From contig JABMCL010000188.1 in NCBI GenBank assembly GCA_018857735.1, positions 15,001-79,000 of the forward strand: a stretch of DNA of 64,000 nucleotides. Direction: 5' to 3'. The position numbers and the translations under genes are program-made. This document shows positions 54,556-64,000 of this stretch, piece after piece. The notes below the pieces were generated by a model. That model saw only the letters and a list, made by a program, of their open reading frames with translations. It was not told the origin of the DNA and ran no database searches. Each line of letters begins with the position of its first letter. Within the stretch, counting starts at the first letter, position 1. This DNA is from Alviniconcha marisindica (Eukaryota > Mollusca > Gastropoda > Provannidae).

Positions 54556-57500
54556 GAAAGAAAGAAAGCAAAGTAAAGCCAAAAACAACAACAACAAAGC
54601 AAAACAACCATTGGCAGCCGTACCATTCTTTGGACTCCCAAAAATACAGCACACACTGTGACCGAGTTTCACTACCTTCGGAAAGATGAAGTTGGCTACT
54701 CTGTACTCACAAGGTAAGTAAGTAAGTAACTTGGTGTTTTACTTATAGTAACTTTTACGCCCAGTCAGCCATTATGGTTATATCAGGGTGATTCACATGA
54801 TGTAGCCCACAGGTCTTCTCTCTGTGGACAGTGCCACTGTCAGTGAAAACTGAACCATTCAGTCTTCACTGTCCACACTTCTTGTGACCAGAGCTGAAAT
54901 GTGGACTTTGCGAACACCACCGAAAGTGCCAGAATAATCATCAACATGATTGTGGGCATCCAAGGAAAGAAGAAGAAGAAGAAAGAAGACCTGTGAATGA
55001 TTGGAATTATAAGTTCAGTAGAGGTGGGGATCATGGCCTCCCTCAGTTTTACCGCTTGGGCACAAAATTGATCTCACAGTTCCACTGGGGTCTACATTTT
55101 GCTTTGGCAGCCAAGTAATTGATTGTAATTACCATTTTTGTGATGATTACCTCAGTACAGTTTATTTCCTTTGCTGTATTACTATTATACCATTATATAA
55201 TAGGCTGTAATGTTCCATAAGAACAGGCTTGAAGTTGAATAAAACTGAGACTATTCTGATGGAAAACAACATGTTCACCCCCCCCCACCCCCTCCCATCC
55301 CTCCCTCCTCTCTCCCCAGTGAAGGAAGTAAATTATATTGAAATTGTCACTTGTCACAGAAATAGTATAATTTTACAGTTTATTATTTGGCTGCCACTGC
55401 AGAATTTTGCACCCAAGAGTCAACCAAATCTGCAATAAAAATGAGAGGCCATGTTCTCCGCCTTTGCTGAAAGTTCAGCCTTTGATCACCCTGATTGACT
55501 GGTTGACTGGGTGTAAAACATCAATTTACTTACTTACTTACTCCGCCTGGGACTTTTCTTTTGATGCCTTTGCAAAGGTGTTAGTATACTATTAGTACAA
55601 ACTACTAATGAGTCTAAAATATAATATTATGTACTATTACTAATCTAACAAAATCCAAGTAATCTAACAAAATCACCCAGTTTTCCCCCCTAATGATCAA
55701 ATACTGAAATATTTGATGGTTGACGTTTCTTAGGAGAACAGAAGAAATGCGTAAATTTATAAAATCATAATCATGTGTGAATTTATAAAATCATAATCAG
55801 TGATGATGTCAATATCCACAGGTTGATGCTGCCTTCGCTGCTACACACAAGCATTCCGCATCATGGTCTGATGGAATTTTTTGATACCAAGAAAAACTGG
55901 GGAGAGGAGAGTGTCAAGACAGGTGTGTTGTACTACTTATAAATTTTTTAGGGGGCTGGGTGCAGATTGGAATGCAGCATTTTCATCAAGTCCTGCTGAG
56001 TGCTTTATTGGAAAATCTGAGGAAGTGAGTAAGTAACTTGCCCACTCAACCATTACAGTTATAAAAATATGAGGGTGAAGGATTGATCGTCTGATGTCAA
56101 AAGTGTTCTGTTGTATACTGTCCCTTTGCCCACCCAGGTCTGGACTCCACCTCTCTGCTTTGACTCTTTGTGAAACATGCCCTGTGCAAAACATTCTTTT
56201 TCAAAGCACTCTCTAGTGGCTGAAAATCCTGAGGGTGGTGAGCATACACCGGGCCATCCCGGGACAGATGCAAAGCATTCTTTTTCAAAGCACTCTCTAG
56301 TGGCTGAAAATCCTGAGGGTGGTGAGCATACACCGGGCCATCCCGGGACAGATGGAAACAGCACTGGGCGTGGCGCTGGAGTAGGGCTGTGCGTGGCTTG
56401 GGTTCCGTTGCATATCATCTGCTGCCTGGAACACACAGCTGCGGTCTGAGGCACAGGAGGAGGAGTAAGTACGGCGGTGACAGTTCTGATTTAGGTGGTT
56501 CAGATGACGGAGCTCTAGCTCTGTAAGAGCAGCAACCCATGCCCAGTCTGGGCTGAGCCAAGCGTGACTCTGGCCAGGGCTCTCAATGGCCCCACGGTGC
56601 GTGTTTGTCCTGAGGCGACCTTTGCAGCCAGCAGGATGTCATAATCCAACTAAGAACTGCATTCTTTCAGCTCTTTCTCTGCTGTGACCTTGCAGGTCGC
56701 CCTTGGCGTGTGGATGAGCTGCGCATCAAAAGCAACGGTGACCTCCACAAGCTGTGGTACGTGCTGCTGAAGGAGCGCAACATGCTGCTGACCATGCAGC
56801 ACGAGTATGAGCGACAGTCGGAGCTGTTTCCGAACCCTGAACGCATTGAAAAGGTGGGTTGTTGGGGTATGTGCGCAGGTGAGGGTGGCTCAGTATTTGT
56901 AAAGGGATTTGTGTTTTACTTAAAATTCAAGCTCTGAGCACTGAAGGGGGATATTTTGAATTATGTTTCATCAATTCATGTTGATAATGACAATGAAATC
57001 TGTGTTTTGGAACTGCCAAACGCAAAATGATGGAATTTTGGCATTTTGTTTTTGTTTAGGGATTGGTACAATGGTACTGGTAGTGATATTTTGAAGCTGC
57101 TGGATTGAATTTTACTGTCTTTTCAGCATTGAGCTTTGTCTGGTAGTGGTACATAGGAACCTGTATTTTAAAGTCACTTCAAGAAGCAGTCTGAGACGAG
57201 GGGTCTATCATTCTACGGCTGCATTTATTCAAGTTTAAGAGAAAGTGTCCCCAGAAGAGTTTCAGTTCTAATACTGAAAATCTGTGGTGGTTTTTAAAAT
57301 AGAGAATACTGAATCTGAGTAGTATTCAGCTCCGTTAGTTGCGTTAACTTTCTGCAGAGCACATGCCACAGGCAACTCCCACCTGTCCCAAGTCCAGTTA
57401 CGTCTTGCAACCGTGTATGGAATGACCAAAGTAATGCTGACCATGATTACAATGTTGGCTTCTTTCAGGTGGAGGAAAGCATGGAGAACATAATGACAGT

Positions 57501-57807
57501 TGTCAATGAGCGCGATGAAGCTTTCAACCTTCTGGAGACGGGGAAGACTGGGGACCCTGGTGGCCGCTACGTGATGAACTTTTTGGGTCTGACACGCTGG
57601 AAGAAGTACAGCGAGCACCTGGTTCCTCACTACATGAACAAGTTCCACACCCTCCAGTACCCACGCTGGATCAGCAGACGAACCGAGAAGTACATCGCTC
57701 TCTACCACGAGCAGCAGCGTAATGAACGCAAGAAAGAACGGAATCGAGAAGAGAGGAGAAGAAGAAAGCTTTCGGAGAATTTTCCACACCTCCGGGGCAA
57801 AATATAA
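54080..57807 (+). CDS. MRPL47: Mitochondrial large ribosomal subunit protein L47 (uL29m)
   Basis: A component of the mitochondrial 39S subunit, homologous to bacterial L29, near the polypeptide exit tunnel. Exons: 54080-54201, 55822-55922, 56696-56853, 57469-57807, totalling 720 nt (239 aa; human about 250). Junctions are GT-AG and in phase. The first ~38 residues have several Arg/Lys and no acidic residue ([20 protein letters not shown]), a typical mitochondrial presequence. The core motifs [45 protein letters not shown] and [12 protein letters not shown] are strongly family-specific. The C-terminus is rich in R, K and E ([16 protein letters not shown]), ending FPHLRGKI. The ATG chosen is the first in frame that gives a presequence. 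Head-to-head with PHB2. Confidence 0.97.
54463..54552 (+). repeat. Pure (CA)n microsatellite
   Basis: About 90 bp of uninterrupted CA followed by (AAAG)n, in MRPL47 intron 1. Confidence 0.98.
54710..54800 (+). repeat. Dispersed AGTAAGTAACTTGG element, copy 2
   Basis: (GTAA)n then CTTGGTGTTTTAC, an eight-to-fifteen base insertion, CGCCCAGTCAGCCATTATGG and TTATATCAGGGTGA. It lies in MRPL47 intron 1. Confidence 0.75.
55480..55545 (-). repeat. Dispersed AGTAAGTAACTTGG element, copy 3 (inverted)
   Basis: The minus strand reads GGAGTAAGTAAGTAAGTAAA, TTGATGTTTTACACCCAGTC, AACCAGTCAATCAGGGTGAT. Inverted relative to copies 1, 2 and 4; together with copy 2 it forms an inverted pair about 770 bp apart in MRPL47 intron 1. 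Confidence 0.75.
56020..56085 (+). repeat. Dispersed AGTAAGTAACTTGG element, copy 4 (shortened)
   Basis: AGTGAGTAAGTAACTTGCCC, ACTCAACCATTACAGTTATA then AATATGAGGGTGA. It has lost the GTGTTTTACAC block. It lies in MRPL47 intron 2. Confidence 0.65.
56185..56355 (+). repeat. 85-bp direct duplication
   Basis: Two nearly identical copies beginning GCAAAACATTCTTTTTCAAA and GCAAAGCATTCTTTTTCAAA, each ending CCATCCCGGGACAGAT. Both strands stay open through them. It lies in MRPL47 intron 2 and does not touch a splice site. Confidence 0.95.
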
Positions 57808-60800
57808 AAGCAATTGTGACAGCAGTCGCTTACCAGTTCAGTGGTTACACAGACGCATGCACGCACACACACATTTATAACCAGTGTACAAGTTGTTTGT
57901 GTCAAGTTAAGAGTAATGCCATATCTGCATTACTGCCTTTGTTTCTCATTTCTCATGATCAGTGGTGTGCAAGTGAGCGTTGCTGTGGTGTTTGATCAGC
58001 CATTCAATGTGTGATTGAGCCTCGGACCAACTGACAGCGCTCGGAGCCAGAAAGTTCCACCCACTGAAGACAAGCGGGGTAGACAGCCACACAGCTTGGC
58101 CTTACGTCATGTCATTTGATGTCATGTCTCCTAGCTTCCAAAGCTCCCGTGAACTTGGGGTTTATGTCATGTCATTTGACATCATGTCAGTTGATGACAT
58201 GACTCTCCAGGCTTCCGAATTGCCCGTGTATGGTCCTTACATCTCCTCATTTTGTTTCTTCATGTCATTTGAAGTCGACGACTCCCTTCGCCATGACCGT
58301 TCACAAGAACATTTTGCCCACTGCTTCAGAGTCTGGCTTTTTTCCTTCCCTTTTCTATGTAATTTGATCTGGCAGTCACCTCATCTTTATAGCAACATAT
58401 GTTTGAAAAACCTGTGCTTTGAACTGTACAGACCAAAGGTGCTTGAGCACCGTTTTGAAAAACATGTGGCCCGCATGCTTCGTTCTTTGCACTAGTTAGT
58501 CTTGTCTAAGGAGGTGTGGGTTTACACCGGCACTTACTGGCTGAAGATCATCTGTCAGTCAGAGGGTGACGAGAGGGTGGTCACAGGTAATAGCCTGTGA
58601 AAACTCTTGTGTGTGAGATGTGTAGTTGGCTGAACTGTGTCTGTATGGTGGTACATTTAGGTGTGCATTCTAAGGTGAAAATTAAAAGGATTTCAACAAG
58701 GGAACTACATCTCTTTGTCTTATTTTTACCCTAAATGTCACCACCCACAGGCGCACGCACACACACACACAACACACACCATAAAACAAGTCAATCAAAT
58801 TTGAATCAACATTCAATTTGAAATGCTCAATATCAACATGAAATTCATATCAGTTGTATAGTACCAGTATTGATTAAAAGTTGCAAAACAGGGCTGGAAA
58901 CACTAGATGACCAGTTGCTTTTGCATTACACTTTACGGGTTTGCATGTCAAAGAGTCTGTAATCATAATATAATAATAATACAGAACATATATATATGGC
59001 CCAGCACACACACATGCACTCCTACTCTGCAGTGACTGTGATTTCTTACCACAATGTCTCAACATGCTAACGAGTTCACCAGCAATACAGAGCTTTCTGC
59101 TTTGACATACAATCACGGAGAGAGAAAAACATGTACAATACTCTAAACATAAATGTACAATCATGAAAAACACCCAATCACTGCAGAACCATTTTCCTGG
59201 AACAGAGAGTCTGTCTTTGATGACCACAGGTTGCAACTGAACTGTTTGGTGATGTACTGGAAGCAAGAACAGTGCTACTTGACAGTATGTATTTACAATA
59301 GGAAAATGTTTTATATCAGTTTTTTCCTGCACCTTTTTGTTTCACACCAGAACTCAGCATGTTACTGACTTGTCTTGAAAGAACTAGCTTTCCCAAAACA
59401 TGTTGCTCAACAGACGATTCAAATAAAAACATGAAATCCACAATTTTGTTCAATTTGCCACCATCTTCAAGACCAAGTCTCATGAATGACGATTCATGGA
59501 ATTTGATGTAAGGGGAGTTGAGGTAGCTCAGCGGTTAGAGCGCTGGACTCATGATTGAAAGGTTGCAGGTTTGACTCTTATTTTGGTATCCATTCCACTC
59601 CTGTGTTACCACTGGCACAGTAGCATGTAAAAGATCCTGGTCATTCTGCCAAAAATGCAGGTGGCAGGTTACATGGGGCATGGTAGCATGGTGTCCACAG
59701 AGTGCGTTGAGGTGGCAACAGTTTCATGAGGCACCAGCCAGCCATGTAACAGTCAAATAATGTTGTAAGTGCACCGCTTTGGTGGGTACTGAAAATGCAC
59801 TATAAAAATTTAGTTACTCGTTTAGTATCACATGCGCCAAAAGTGCAGTGCATCTGCTCGTAAGCGGAGAATAGCGCTATAGAAAAGCAATCATCAATGT
59901 ATGGAACACTGTTAAGTGTCCTTGCTTGCTTTTTGCCCAGTGAGGCCTCTTAATGATGTTTGGCATGAGATGTGTATACTTGCATTGCCTGAGAGAGAAA
60001 AAAAGTCTGAGATTGTGTTAGGCATATGGTCAGCTGTAACAGTTGGTGTTTTGTACATCTGATCCCACTAACTGCCACAGACCAAAGTCACTTCGTAAAT
60101 TCAATGTAAAAGGTTTAAAATAAATGGCAGAGTTTAAAATATCTTCCACATGCATGGTGATAGACAAAACATTTTTGAGAAGGCCAGCTCTTTATATAAT
60201 AATAGTTTAACAGTTGTCCACCTTTTTCACCAGTTTGATGAAATGTTCAAAAGTTATATAACTTATTTTCATAAACACATCATTTGTATATTTACAAAAA
60301 TGTTGTAATTCAGTCTTCAATCTGCAAGCCATGTATGCATGCATATCAATCATTATTTAATCATTTCTGAGATGATTTACTTACACCAAAAAGCATTCAA
60401 CAGCATTCACTTGACCAACAAGAAATATACAACTGTGATGCAAAAAGAATCTAAATGCCCATTTGGGGAGCGGAAGGGGGTGATGGAGTAAAGGGCTGTC
60501 ATGTTGAAAGCATCAGTTTACCAAAATTTCTTAAAGGGGAATGAAACAGAATGGAAATGGGCCTGAAAAAGTAGAAAATATGCAAATATTTCCATCTGCA
60601 TGCTTCATTTGGTGAGTGTATCAATATTTATTCAGAATAAGTACTGTCTTGATTTGAATTTGAGCACCTCTGGGTGCTGCCATGTTAGTTTGCTGACATA
60701 AAGTTTGGCTCATGACAGATATGACACTTTTGCCACACATTACATGTATCAGTTTATGATGTCACTGATACAGTCTGCTGTGCACAAAATGGCACCACTC

Positions 60801-61909
60801 CGGTTGTGTTTTTAAGACTTTGAAACCTGGATTTCAACAAACGGGATCAGAAAACAAGTGAAAAAATATGTCTGATTCCCCTTTAAGGCTAAGTAAAATG
60901 CTTACACACACCTAGTCATATCTTCAGAATGCTCTCTTACACACACCTGGACATATCTTCAGGCATGACTGAAACAAAATGATGAGCACTGATGTTTCCA
61001 ATCCTAGTCTCATTCATCATGAAACTGTGCTCCTTTCTGTTCCAGATCTGTTCTTTACTGTAACATGCAAATTTCCTCTAGACACAAAATCTCACCCAAA
61101 CAAGGAAAATAAGGTCAAAAAGCTTTGGACTCTCGGTCGTACTAGGACCAGGAGGAGTACTGGAGCGTGGAAGGGAGAGAAGCAAGCACAATTCTTTACC
61201 AGTTATCTGTCCTCAGTTTCAGCCTCCCAAGCACACAGTCTGTAACAGTGGAACCTCCTCGATGTAAAGTGTCTTGGGACACCAAAATCACCTCTACTTC
61301 ACAGAAATTGTTGCATGAGTGAGTTAGTTATTTCACATTTAACAACTAGTCAAAACTGCAGAGACCATTCCAGCTCCTAGGGTGAAAAAAAAAGTAAAAA
61401 TAAATAAATTTACAAGTCAAAATGTGATTCAACATGCATAACGCTGTCGTCATTTTTGTTGGAAGCAGACTGGGTAAAAATGGACGTGAATAAATGGGTA
61501 AAAATGGACGTGAATAAATCTGGGAGGCAGAATTCAGAACAGCACAATACCTAGCAGCAGGTTAAGCACGTGAAGCTATGTTCTGACCTGCTACAGGATT
61601 TAAAAACAGAACCTTCAGTATCTCTAGATTTGCAGCAGAGGGTCTCTAATTTATGTATCCAGGCTGCCCTATTGAATGGATGTAAGTGAACTAAAAATAC
61701 AAAGAAAGCTTACGGCACCAATTTTATATTCCCCCTGTCGTAAGCACAGATTCATTTCTTGGGGGTTCTTCAAAGGGTACCACTGCACTTTCAATCTAGG
61801 GCTAGTTATCAGGCGAAGCAGATGCTTGAATCTCCAAAGGTCCTTCAGCAAACACAATTCCAACACCGGCATCAAGTCATTCACCAGTTCATCACACCCC
61901 AAGGGGAGA
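57808..61909. other. Intergenic region between MRPL47 and class I fumarase
   Basis: Tail-to-tail interval. Contents: MRPL47 3' UTR with GTCATTTGATGTCATGTC-type short repeats (58105-58205), a CA tract near 58750, the SINE at 59518, a duplicated CTTACACACACCTGGACATA block (60900-60962), and a 24-bp duplication GGTAAAAATGGACGTGAATA (61472-61519). The frames at 58109-58495 and 60979-61245 have no recognisable similarity. Confidence 0.65.
59518..59895 (+). mobile_element. tRNA-derived SINE, copy 2 (best preserved)
   Basis: The tRNA-like head GTTGAGGTAGCTCAGCGGTT then AGAGCGCTGGACTCATGATT has an A-box-like TAGCTCAGCGGTTAGAGC and a CAT in the anticodon position. A degenerate B box follows (GGTTGCAGGTTTGACTC at 59562-59578). 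The tRNA-unrelated body shares blocks with the copy at 40205-40310. The 3' end has GCGGAGAATAGCGCTATAGA and AAAGCAATCATC. No acceptor-stem closure, so it is not a working tRNA gene. Confidence 0.8.
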
Positions 61910-62646
61910 TTACTCCACTTGCCATTCCTTGAAGAAATCGTTGCCTTTGTTGTCCACGACAATAAATGCTGGGAAATTCTCCACTTCCACCTTCCAAATG
62001 GCCTCCATCCCTGAAACAGTAGAAGGAAATGTTTCCTTTCTTTACTTATGTTTTTTTTTTTTTTTTTTAAATCTTTCTCCAGAGCCAAAGTTTCATGCAT
62101 ATGATTTCAGACTGCAACACTTTGGTTGAAAAGCCCTTAAAATCTGGCCACTAGCAGCCTAAAACTATGCTAGGTAAATTACAAATAAGACTAGCATACA
62201 ATGAATAACAGATGTCACATGAAAGAGGAAGATCTGTTTTACAATGCATTTCAAAACCGACAGGATCAAACCACAAGCACAAACTCACTCAGGTACTCTG
62301 TGCCCACTGCACACATTCTATTCATCATACACATTTCAAAGTTTTCAAAAGCAAGTCCCTGTTGTGGCCTGTACACTAGAGACATTTAAGTTCAAACCAA
62401 GTTTATTGTGTAGTTAAAACAGAATTAAATGTTTCATCCTGGTACTGCTTGACCTGATTTTTTTTCTCTCCCCTGTACTCGTCTTTCACACATCCGTGCA
62501 GACATACATACACATACGCCACACTACACAGATTCATGCAAACACACACATGCATGCAGACATGCACATGTGCATGCATATATTATGCACATGCACACAC
62601 ACAACAGCAGTGACACACACACACACACACACACACAGCAGCAGCA

Positions 62647-62684
<38 letters not shown>

Positions 62685-63743
62685 ACCACAGGACAAACAA
62701 ACACATATCTCAAACACAGCAGCAGCAGTGCCACCACCACCAGATACTCAGACACAGAGATATTGAGAAAGATACACATACAGGCACACTGATACACAAG
62801 TGCCACACATACAAACACACTGACCTAACTCGGGATATTCCAGAACTTCCACTTTCTTGATGCAGTTCTGAGCTAAGATGGCGGCAGGCCCTCCTATTGA
62901 TCCCAGGTAGAAACCACCATGCCTCTTACACGCTGACGTCACCTGGAAAAATGTCCATGTCAGCGTTCACTTATTCTGTGCTGCATTTACTCCCCATCTG
63001 AAAGAAGCAAGCTCAGCTTACATGTAAAGAAAAAGGTAAAAAAACATCCTTTTCATCGGCTGATTTCATCTGGCAAAACATGATCATTGTTATTACAGAG
63101 TAACAATAATCATATCCACCACTTGAATGTACATCGTTGTGCCAAAGGAAGAGCAAACTTTCAGTTGGCTCCAATTCAAAATGAAGGAAAAAATATCACT
63201 TCAATGAGCGACTTTGCTGGCTTGAGCATTGCACTGCCCAAATAGGCCCAGCGCCACCTGGCTAGTGTAGGGGAGATCATTTCCAGTTGACTTGAGCTTT
63301 GTCAAAGCCCCTAATATGCCCAGCGCCACCAAGCGGGGCAATCCACAGCTAAGTCACCCATTATCATCATGCACACCACTTAAACAGTACATGGAAATTA
63401 CCTCCATTAAGCTTTTCACAACAGCAGGAAAAGTGCCCATTTTTCATTATCACCCATCTATGTTGAAGTTACATAAAGTAAAATGTTTAAGATCATGTCC
63501 AAACAATCTGTAATGGTCACATAAAGTTTGAACTCAATGGATAAGAACTTGTCAGGAAAACACAACTTTCAGTTTCATCTTTCCATTGTCACTGTGACCT
63601 TGACATTGTACCACAATCGCCAAAATCGGTATGAAAATTCAAAGACCAGTGGAGGTATCATCCTGTCAACACAGCACACACACACACACACACACATACA
63701 CACACACACACACCACACACACACACACACACACCAAACACAC

Positions 63744-63783
<40 letters not shown>

Positions 63784-64000
63784 CACACACACCACACACA
63801 CACACCACACCAACACACACACACACACACGCACACACACACTCACAGCCACAAACACACACACACACACACGCACACACAACACACACACACACACACC
63901 TGTTTACTCCTGTTTCCTTTCGCCAGCATGATCATGCTGCCCCCAGCTGCCTGGAACTGATCCACATAGGAATCCATCCTGCCTGCTGTTGTTGGACCAA
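61910..64000 (-). CDS. Class I (iron-sulfur) fumarate hydratase, C-terminal part
   Basis: Interconverts fumarate and malate using a [4Fe-4S] cluster; it is unrelated in fold to the class II enzyme usual in animal mitochondria. Exons seen on the minus strand: 64000(edge)-63900, 62942-62825, 62010-61910, GT-AG and in phase, encoding about the last 105 residues of the C-terminal (beta) domain. The segments [52 protein letters not shown] and [10 protein letters not shown], then [15 protein letters not shown], ending EWQVE, are typical. The T-x3-R (TTAGR) and the Lys 20 residues later (LAKGN) coincide with substrate-contact residues I recall from the Leishmania enzyme. The catalytic N-terminal Fe-S domain lies right of the window. 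The host origin is not in doubt, because introns split it. Which compartment it acts in cannot be seen here. Confidence 0.93.
62475..62690 (+). repeat. CA microsatellite with CAGCAG interruptions
   Basis: Imperfect CATACA/CATGCA followed by two (CA)n tracts separated by CAGCAGCAGC. It lies in a fumarase intron. Confidence 0.96.
63672..63899 (+). repeat. (CA)n microsatellite running into a fumarase donor
   Basis: About 225 bp of CA with small interruptions. On the minus strand the donor of the exon at 63900 is the first GT of this tract (AAACAG|GTGTGTGTGTG), as at NPHP4 20397. Confidence 0.96.

Noticed and set aside
54640..54712. Possible MRPL47 exon ending at CTCACAAG|GTAAGT
   Set aside because: The GTAAGT belongs to a dispersed repeat, and joining exon 1 (54201) directly to 55822 keeps phase and the expected family sequence.
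58109..58495. 128-aa ORF downstream of MRPL47
   Set aside because: Likely 3' UTR or intergenic; the start region is a short GTCATGTC-type repeat and no family is recognised.
59518..59590. tRNA gene
   Set aside because: A- and B-box-like segments are present, but the acceptor stem does not close, the B box is degenerate, and the body continues into SINE sequence shared with 40205-40310.

Overview
This is eukaryotic, almost certainly animal, nuclear DNA. The genes are split by GT-AG introns, intergenic and intronic DNA is loaded with micro- and minisatellites, and there are tRNA-derived SINE fragments. No operons or prokaryotic signals are seen. Protein content (NPHP4, an ODAD1/CCDC63-type docking protein, PHB2, MRPL47, and an iron-sulfur class I fumarase in a spliced gene) together with the SINE tails fits a marine invertebrate. 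I would guess a mollusc, probably a gastropod, but the phylum is inference. I see no transposase or reverse-transcriptase ORF, CRISPR array, rRNA or functional tRNA.

Layout: (1) 1-25260, plus strand, the last 18 coding exons of nephrocystin-4 (NPHP4); its N-terminal third lies left of the window. (2) 25261-29638, convergent intergenic DNA. (3) 29639-38448, minus strand, a complete 10-coding-exon outer-dynein-arm docking complex gene (ODAD1/CCDC63 family). (4) about 39735-41187, probable promoter region between ODAD1 and the next gene, with a SINE. (5) 41239-42327, plus strand, a single-coding-exon gene for an acidic protein with a Cys-rich tail, family not recognised. (6) 42328-46748, gene-poor. 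(7) 46749-53782, minus strand, prohibitin-2 (PHB2), 8 exons, 299 aa. (8) 54080-57807, plus strand, mitochondrial ribosomal protein L47 (MRPL47/uL29m), 4 exons, 239 aa, head-to-head with PHB2 with 297 bp between start codons. (9) 57808-61909, intergenic with a SINE. (10) 61910-64000, minus strand, the last three exons of a class I fumarate hydratase, truncated by the right edge. All exon chains were rebuilt by eye; every junction keeps reading-frame phase.

Functional themes: two ciliary genes (NPHP4, transition zone; ODAD1, axonemal dynein docking) face each other tail to tail. Two nuclear genes for mitochondrial proteins (PHB2, MRPL47) share a short divergent promoter interval.

The most striking feature is not a gene. 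In at least nine introns of NPHP4 and ODAD1 a minisatellite sits on an exon-intron boundary, and its repeat unit is a copy of that boundary: a few exon codons plus the real 5' or 3' splice site. The result is arrays of a few to more than thirty decoy splice sites beside the authentic one, including two 29-nt decoy micro-exons and a 90-bp (30-codon) in-frame exon-end array. I have not seen this described as a general pattern, and it is the main candidate for something new in this window.
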